Assembly: GCA_012934845.2 (NCBI GenBank)
Contig: WNNJ02002562.1
Location: 1-64,000, forward strand
DNA length: 64,000 nucleotides
Source: Pomphorhynchus laevis
Lineage: Eukaryota > Acanthocephala > Palaeacanthocephala > Echinorhynchida > Pomphorhynchidae
Direction of reading: 5' to 3'
Made by a program: the position numbers and the translations under genes. Below, piece after piece: positions 57,698-64,000 of this stretch. Below the pieces are notes generated by a model. The model ran no database searches. It was not told the origin of the DNA and saw only the letters and a list, made by a program, of their open reading frames with translations. How positions within the stretch are numbered: position 1 is the stretch's first letter; every line of letters begins with the position of its first letter.

Positions 57698-58441
57698 ATC
57701 CAAACGTTATCCGGAGATGCTAGTTTAAATATGATATGTTACTGCGACAATATTACAAAGATTATAATTTTACTAGCTGTGACAATTCTATTATAAAATA
57801 ATAATAAAACCTATAGCAAAATTAATAAACATTGTCAATGATGGTAACGTTAAAACAATATATTCTTCTTACAATTGATTGATTGAACATTGGGAAAAAT
57901 ATTTTTAGGTGATGTGTTCTTGCAGCCAAGCGAATTATAGTCTCAAATAATATTCATCAACGGAGATCTGTTCATGATCTTAAAATTTGAAAACATTAAT
58001 GTGAAACGGATTGAATGTTACACTTGAAATTACACTTGAATAATATAAATATAATATCAATTTAATATTATAAATTTAATATATTAATTTATTTAATTGA
58101 AAAGTCATTCCCAATGAATTAAAATGGAATTCATTTTCCATATTTGTAAAGAACAAATCTGTCATTATCAGAAACAATTAATTGAACTGGTATATATATA
58201 TTAACTAGTCAGTATGTAATCGTTTTTTAGTGGAATTGCTTATTGGGTGTAATTGCTTATATGGGAACTGGTTACATATCAGTTTCTCCTGATGATCTAT
58301 AATCTCTTATTCTGATTCGTCTGTTATTTATTAGTCAATTCATATAAATTGATTGTTATGAATCAGTTTTGTGAAACATATACTCAATAAAAAGTTTTGA
58401 GATAATATAACATACAATATTGATCGGAAATATTTACATAG
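57698..58441. other. AT-rich flank with PLE-C trace
   Basis: 58230-58340 carries a worn PLE-C tail (ggttacatatcagtttctcctgatga; tattagtcaattcat). No gene seen. Confidence 0.4.
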
Positions 58442-59341
58442 AGCTCTAGAATGTTATAAGCTTAGATTAGTGAATCGTTGATTTAAAGAGTTTCTTTTTG
58501 TTTTTACTTAATTTTGTATATATAATACGAAAATAAAATTTTGATATAGCATAGATAAACAAATAGTTTCTTGTTCCAATATCTCGACTTTCTAGCGAAG
58601 TCATTGTAAAAGGATGTCATCTAGAAAAATTTACAATTAGTACAATAAAAACTACAAAATAAAAAATAAAAGTTTCTATTTGTAGAGTTTTTTAGTTCAC
58701 GTCCAAATTCATTGAATTTTATATTTATTAATGGACGATCAATTCGAATGAGGAGAGCTTCCACCAGTCTTAATTCGTATGTACTATTGCGTTTGTAAAG
58801 TAGTTTAAAATTTTTTATCATCTCGTTTAATGCAACAACTCCTCCACTATGTTCGGCTTCTAGATGCTTCTAGATCGCACTACTCTTATACTTATGCGGT
58901 TTGATACGATCCAACAATTTACAACTTGTGTAACCTATATAATTTGGACGTGAACTAAAAAACTCTACAAATAGAAACTTTTATTTTTTATTTTGTGCTT
59001 TTTATTGTACTAATTGTAAATTTTTCTAGATGACATCCTTGACAATGACTTCGCTAGAAAGTTGAAATATTGGAACAAGAAACTATTTGTTTATCTATGC
59101 TACATCAAAATTTTATTTTCGTATTATATATACAAAATTAAGTGAAAACGAAAAGAAACTCTTTAAATCAATGATTTACCAATCTAAGCTTATAACAAAA
59201 CTAAAATCAGATATTACGTTTCTAAAATTTTGCCTGGAGAATCAATTGCTACCTAAGTTTACAAACTTTAAATTGTACGAAGAGACTGCTAAATGTTGTC
59301 GCTTGACTACAAAATATAAACTTGACTTCGTTAGTTGAGAA

Positions 59342-61092
59342 GTGAAGCTAAAGGAACAAGTATATCTTGAAGCTCTCAAATCTACGAAAAAGTTAATTAT
59401 TAGATACCGTAGTCAACTTACCATGTTCAAATTTTATGCTTCAATTTTCTATTTACAAAGGATCGTTAATAATCATATGTTATATATCAAAAACCGACAT
59501 CTTAAGAAATTGCGAAATATTTACGGTAACCGGTGATTTTGCATGTTCAACCCGATAATATCACGAATACTTCCACAGTACAACTATTCCAAGAACAAAT
59601 GGATGTTCTGAACAAAGGTGTTAAATTTGGTCTCTACAAAAAACCACATATTGTAAAAAGGAAACTACATATGGAAAAGTTTTTTTCTGAATTAGTTGCC
59701 AAAGAATATAACAAAGAAGTTACAATGAAGGATGATCTTATGAGTAAATTGAAGTCATTTGCAGTGAAGCCAAAAACATATAGGGATATTGATCCACTTA
59801 AGTCGAACGAAATTGAAGCATTTAGGGATTTGAAGAACAACCCAAATATAGTAATCAAGCGACCAGACAAAGTATCAGGGATTATCATTATGAACCGCAG
59901 TGACTATTTGAATAAACTGCAATCTCTAATATCTGATCGACGTTGCTTCAAAAAGGCGCCGAAGAATCAGACATCAAAAGTGAAAGAGATTATAAACAAA
60001 TTGGCACGATCATATAAGTCCATCAACAAGGATCTATCCAATAAGTTAAGAAGGGTTGGCCAATACAACGATTGATTCCTGTATGGTCTACCAAAAATCC
60101 ACAAGAATCAACTGAATCCACCTTTAAGATCAATCATTAGCCTAAGTGGGACAGTCACCCACGACATTGCAAAATATATAAATGACTTAATTAGAGAATA
60201 CCTTGATTCTACATTTATTATCAAGTCGTCGGAAGAACTACTAATCACTTTAAAAAATGTGAAAATAAAAGATAGCGATAAAGTTGTCTCTCTGGATGTC
60301 GAATCCTTATTCACAAATGTTCCAGTGAAAAAGACTACTGAAAGATTATTAAACAAGGTCTACAACCATACAACACTTAATCCGCCAAATATTGATCAAG
60401 TGACAATGAAATGACTGTTAGAGATATGCACTACAGAAACACCTTTTAACTTTAATGGTAAAAATTACTTGCAAACTGAAGGAGTATCAATGGGATCTCC
60501 GCTTGGCCCAGTATTTGCAGACTTCTATATGAGTCATTTAGAAAGAACGTTGATCAATTATCATACCATTACGCGGCCACTATACTATTGTGGATACGTT
60601 GACGACATCCTAGCGATCTTCAACAATGACAACGACGTACAGACATTCATCGAAATGCTCCATTCAAATTCCAAACTCAAATTCACGCATGAATACCTGG
60701 AAAAAGATAATTTCAATTTTTTTGATGTAACCATATCCATAATGCCAGATCAGCCAATGTCGACGAGTGTATACCGTAAACCAACTGACAAAGGCGTATA
60801 CACCGATTTTTCGTCCTTTACACCCTTTAAGTATAAAGCTGCCGTTGTGAAAAACCTCATTCACCGAGCAATTCTCTATTCAAGCAACACACAATCTCTT
60901 AAAAAGGAAATAGTTCATATTAAACAATCTCTAGTTAATTCTAATTACTTACTATCAAAAGTTGACGCAATTATAGATAAAATTATGCGAACATATAATA
61001 CAACGCAGACAAGCGCAATATGCCACAACAAAGTTATAGTGTATTATAAAGCGATTCGGTTTAAAATCTTACAAACGACATTAGATTGCTGA
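59342..61092 (+). pseudogene. PLE-B reverse transcriptase
   Basis: Conserved PLE RT features in order: NNPNIVIKRPDKVSGIIIMN (KxDKGxxVV block, 59830), FLYGLPKIHKNQLNPPLRSI (60080), VVSLDVESLFTNVPVKK (motif A, 60285), LQTEGVSMGSPLGPVFADF (motif B, 60470), YCGYVDDILAIFN (catalytic YVDD, 60590), NFFDVTISI, TSVYRKPTDKGVYTDFSSF and KYKAAVVKNLIHRA. Stops interrupt an otherwise aligned frame from 59533; all of the in-frame ones seen are TGA. Confidence 0.85.
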
Positions 61093-61099
61093 CGCAAAT

Positions 61100-61591
61100 A
61101 TGTCATCAACATATTCGTTGCATGAATCAAAATTCGAATCTGGATATAAGAGAGATTTCCGACCTCGTCGTTTAGGATCCATGTTTCCGTTGAGAAAGAG
61201 AACCACTCCAGAAAACACTCACAACTTTGTGTATCCATATTCATGTAAAAAAGCTGGATGTAACGCCGCTTATATAGGTTACACAAGTTGTAAATTGTTG
61301 GATCGTATCAAACCGCATAAGTATAAGAGTAGTGCGATCTAGAAGCATCTAGAAGCCGAACATAGTGGAGGAGTTGTTGCATTAAACGAGATGATAAAAA
61401 ATTTTAAACTACTTTACAAACGCAATAGTACATACGAATTAAGACTGGTGGAAGCTCTCCTCATTCGAATTGATCGTCCATTAATAAATATAAAATTCAA
61501 TGAATTTGGACGTGAACTAAAAAACTCTACAAATAGAAACTTTTATTTTTTATTTTGTAGTTTTTATTGTACTAATTGTAAATTTTTCTAG
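61100..61591 (+). pseudogene. PLE-B GIY-YIG endonuclease
   Basis: 61100-61342: RTTPENTHNFVYPYSCKKAG, CNAAYIGYTSCKLLDRIKPH, KYKSSAI; then 61391-61591: LLYKRNSTYELRLVEALLIR and RPLINIKFNEFG. The YxxxCxxxxCxxxYIGYT strand pair, Arg/His and the Glu of ELRLVEALLI fit a complete C-terminal GIY-YIG nuclease, with one break between the halves. Confidence 0.8.
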
Positions 61592-61789
61592 ATGACATCC
61601 TTTTACAATGACTTCGCTAGAAAGTCGAAATATTGGAACAAGAAACTATTTGTTTATCTATGCTATATCAAAATTTTATTTTCGTATTATATATACAAAA
61701 TTAAGTAAAAACAAAAAGAAACTCTTTAAATCAACGATTCACTAATCTAAGCTTATAACAAAACTAAAATCAGATATTACAGCTCTAGA

Positions 61790-62480
61790 ATGGTTAACGA
61801 TGTATCCAAACAAACTATTCAGCCGTCAGTTACAGGAACCTCTTTGTTCGCATTTATTTATGACAAGGGATTTATTGTTGCTGTGGATACACTAGGATCA
61901 TACGGTTCCCTTGCGCGGTTCAGAAGTTGTCAGCGTGTTTTTAAAATTAACGATAATATTATTTACTTGTAGTGGTGACATTGCGGATATTCAAAATTTA
62001 CATGGAGAAATTGAATTAATGTCGGTTGAAGATAATTGTGCGCAATATGGTCATAAACTAACCCCTAAATCTCATTTTAACTGGCTAAGTACTAAACTAT
62101 ATAGGAATAGACCGGAATTTAATCCCATCTTAATTGGCGGCATTGTAGCTGGCATGAAAGACGACGAGCCTTTCATTGGATTCGTGAACCAAGAATCAAT
62201 AGTTACAATGGGCATGGGTTCGCGTTTGATTTTGTCATGGATTCGAATGCAAATTAGCATGTTAGGTAGACTGCCAAATAGACAAGACTCCGATGAACTT
62301 ATTAACCAAGCAATGACTTTACTATATTACCGAGATTGCAGAGCATTCCCACGTTATACTCTCGGAGTTATAGACAGCTCAGGCGAGCTACTTATTCAGC
62401 ATGCTTTATGTAAGGACAACTGGCAAATGATGAACTACGCAAAAATTCCAGTAGTTCCTTATAAAATTTTTATGAATTGA
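61790..62480 (+). pseudogene. PSMB4: Intronless, frameshifted copy of proteasome subunit beta type-4 (beta-7)
   Basis: Two overlapping frames (61790-61972 and 61911-62480) give a PSMB4-like chain: SVTGTSLFAFIYDKG, DTLGSYGSLARFRSCQRVFK, CSGDIADIQNLHGEIELM, FNPILIGGIVAGMKDDEPFI, LLYYRDCRAFPRYTLGVIDS and a C-terminal tail. PSMB4 is the non-catalytic beta-7 subunit of the 20S core; TGTS, GSYGSLARF and LYYRD are its hallmarks. One extra base in the run attattt (about 61960) shifts the frame between NDNII and CSGD. The propeptide is only about 15 residues, short against the vertebrate protein. The ATG has an in-frame stop just upstream in the empty-site sequence. Lack of introns plus a frameshift suggests a processed pseudogene; a sequencing error in a live gene is the alternative. 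No poly-A tract is visible after the stop. Confidence 0.88.
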
Positions 62481-62539
62481 TTTAAAAACTGATTTTTATA
62501 AAATAGATTTTTATAAGATTAATTTTATATTATATTGGA

Positions 62540-62845
62540 ATCCAATTTCGACCCCCTATTCCTCGTTGGGTCGATGAATAAAGGTCGAAACATGATAGCA
62601 TGGTTGTTCCTCCGGATGAGCTATATTTCTTATTCGACTACATAGTATATTATTTATTCGTCAATTCATAAAAATTGACTTTTATTTTAACTTTCAACTT
62701 TTAATTTTAACTAGATATAAGTGATACAAAACCTAATATAACAATTATTTATTATTATTCCATTATTTGAATTTTATTTGGCATTATTTTTTATTATCCG
62801 AGTATAATTTATTTCTCTCCAGCAACGTGTGATGAGGTTAAGAAT
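62540..62845 (+). mobile_element. PLE-C tail fragment, plus strand
   Basis: ggtcgaaacatgatagcatgg (62583), cctccggatgagc and cgtcaattcataaaaattgac (62660) match the PLE-C tail at 25.95-26.06 kb. Coding part absent. Confidence 0.65.
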
Positions 62846-62854
62846 AAACACTTG

Positions 62855-64000
62855 TAGAATCAATGAATTCAGCTAACTGAGTATACGTATTTAATATAAT
62901 TATTAAATAAAAAATAAATAAATAAAAATAATAATGCTAAATCAATAAATCAAAATTAAATAATTAGATTACAAATAATTATGAATAGTTGCTATAAGAT
63001 TTTATAACTTATATCAAGTTAAAATAAAAAATGAAATTTAAAATAAAAGTCAATTTGTATGAATAAACTAATAAATAACAGACTTTGTATCAGAATAAGA
63101 TTAGAGGTCATCGGAAGGAACTGCTATGCTACAAGGTTCCGGCCCATATTACTCGACCTAACACAGCAGCGGCGCCAAACACGTGCTAATGACGTATTTC
63201 CAATGATAAAATTTGATTACCTAGTATTATATTCTAATACAAAGTATATTATTTATTATCCATAAAAATTTTACGCTAATGTATTTAAATTTATTTTTAA
63301 TATTATTGTGTTGATTTATATATTTTACTATTTTCTGCTTGATGTTATTTTTATAGTAGCCTAGTTTAAAATATGCATCTATTAAATTATTTAAATGATT
63401 TTAAAGAAAGCCAATATCATTACATATTGTTGCAATTCTTAAAATTTCATTATTTAATGTATTATATTTTATATTATATGGTATGCATGAATGCTCATGC
63501 AAAAATATGTTTCTTGTAAATTTAAATATGTCATCTTTACGATATAAATTAATAGTAGTTTTAATTAATTTTAATTTAATGTTCATATAAGTTTAATGTT
63601 TGTAAACGTTGTTTTAATATCTCTAATTGTTCATATATATACTTATCTTTTTTATATTTTTAAGATTATTTTTCTTATTCTATTTATCGCCATGACTTCT
63701 TGGTTTGCGTTTAACCGGATTATTATAATATAGTTGTTTATTATGTATTATACTACTTCTGCCAATTCCTTGTACCACGTCATTCAATCCTAATGGGTAC
63801 ATGGAATTAAGCGTTTTAATCCAAAAATCTTCTTTTTCTAATAGTTTTTGATTTAATATTGAAATGTTTTCTTCGATAATATGTTCTAAAATAAATAATT
63901 TACAGTTTTTAATATCATGTCCTATTAATCTCATATGTTTATGAAATATAGTTTGACTATTATGCTGTATATTATATATGTGTTGCCTAAACCTAGTTTT
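62855..64000 (-). mobile_element. PLE-C, minus strand, with N-terminal endonuclease; continues past the window
   Basis: From right to left: nuclease-like N-terminal region (64000-63680), RT end (63586-63401: INLYRKDDIFKFTRN, EILRIATICNDIGFL), then the tail (63330-62860) with its hairpin region and end block (cagctaactgagtatacgta). The RT core is deleted. It sits tail-to-tail with the plus-strand fragment to its left. It is the only copy here that shows what precedes RT. Confidence 0.75.
63680..64000 (-). pseudogene. PLE-C N-terminal GIY-YIG-type nuclease, C-terminal half
   Basis: Continuously open to the window edge: RFRQHIYNIQHNS, HMRLIGHDIKNCKLFILEH, EKEDFWIKTLNSMYPLGLND and GIGRSSI. The R..R..H motif, a central H-region and the E.FWI.TL...P.GLN block match the second half of the GIY-YIG nuclease of Penelope-like elements. 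Here it lies before, not after, the RT. The GIY and YIG strands are beyond the window. Confidence 0.65.

Larger units (their letters stand above)
58442..61791 (+). mobile_element. PLE-B, Penelope-like element with 11-bp target duplication
   Basis: AGCTCTAGAAT stands at 58442-58452 and 61781-61791. Inside: an inverted terminal piece (58453-58940, complement of 61271-61770), a direct terminal repeat (58941-59218, matching 61503-61780), the coding region on the plus strand (59342-61590), and the second terminal repeat. This is the complete Penelope plan: inverted truncated partner, pseudo-LTR, ORF, pseudo-LTR. The 66-codon peptide at 61391-61591 is encoded identically at 58821-58621 on the other strand, so the arms are nearly identical. 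The coding frame has about four to six breaks. Confidence 0.9.

Noticed and set aside
59634-59888. 84-codon minus-strand frame
   Set aside because: Antisense shadow of the PLE-B RT coding region.

Overview
This is an AT-rich eukaryotic, animal-type genome window: introns with GT..AG borders, LIM and 20S proteasome coding sequence, and very dense non-LTR and Penelope-like retroelements (PLEs). The species cannot be named from sequence alone. A secreted-protein gene built from tiny symmetric exons, a hammerhead-bearing tandem repeat with units of about 330 bp, and the CR1/RTE/PLE mixture make a flatworm (digenean-like) a reasonable guess, not a demonstrated one.

Host sequence is sparse. (1) 1011-1545 is the last exon of a LIM-domain (FHL-like) gene. 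(2) 33144-57697 is, in my reading, a long multi-exon gene: a signal-peptide exon (33144-33252) followed by at least eleven short exons with canonical splice borders. Every internal exon is a multiple of three and phase 1-1: four tandem 63-nt exons, then 63, 93, 42, 33, 36 and 75 nt, with two alternative 3' ends (48809-48843, or 49822-49878 plus 57621-57697). It predicts a small secreted Pro/Tyr/Gln-rich repeat protein with an acidic/lysine-rich tail. The architecture resembles the micro-exon genes of schistosomes. (3) 61790-62480 is an intronless, frameshifted copy of the proteasome beta-7 subunit (PSMB4).

The rest is mostly retroelements. 2.6-6.7 kb: CR1-like and L2-like LINEs. 6.8-13.8 kb: fragments of an RT/nuclease element, a CR1-like LINE, and two PLEs, one nearly open with an in-frame TGA. 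13.8-14.8 kb: TA-rich tandem repeats. 14.9-18.5 kb: a LINE with a zinc-knuckle ORF1. 19.1-22.9 kb: a well-preserved PLE with an inverted partner copy and an 11-bp target duplication. 24.8-26.2 kb: a PLE of the N-terminal-endonuclease (Naiad-like) type, whose tails are scattered through the window. 26.8-30.2 kb: RT/nuclease element and LINE. 32.3-32.9 kb: MULE-type DNA transposon remnant. 33-57 kb: the micro-exon gene with its introns filled by a Rex3-like LINE nested inside a Naiad-like PLE, further LINEs, and an RTE element with a duplicated RT active-site block. 58.4-61.8 kb: a second PLE with an 11-bp target duplication, inserted exactly at the start codon of the PSMB4 copy. 62.5-64 kb: tail-to-tail Naiad-like PLEs.

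The most unusual features are the symmetric-exon secreted-protein gene and its tandem exon array, the hammerhead-like repeat beside the LIM gene, the PLE whose single internal stop is a TGA at a Cys position, and the two PLE insertions whose target duplications can be read directly.
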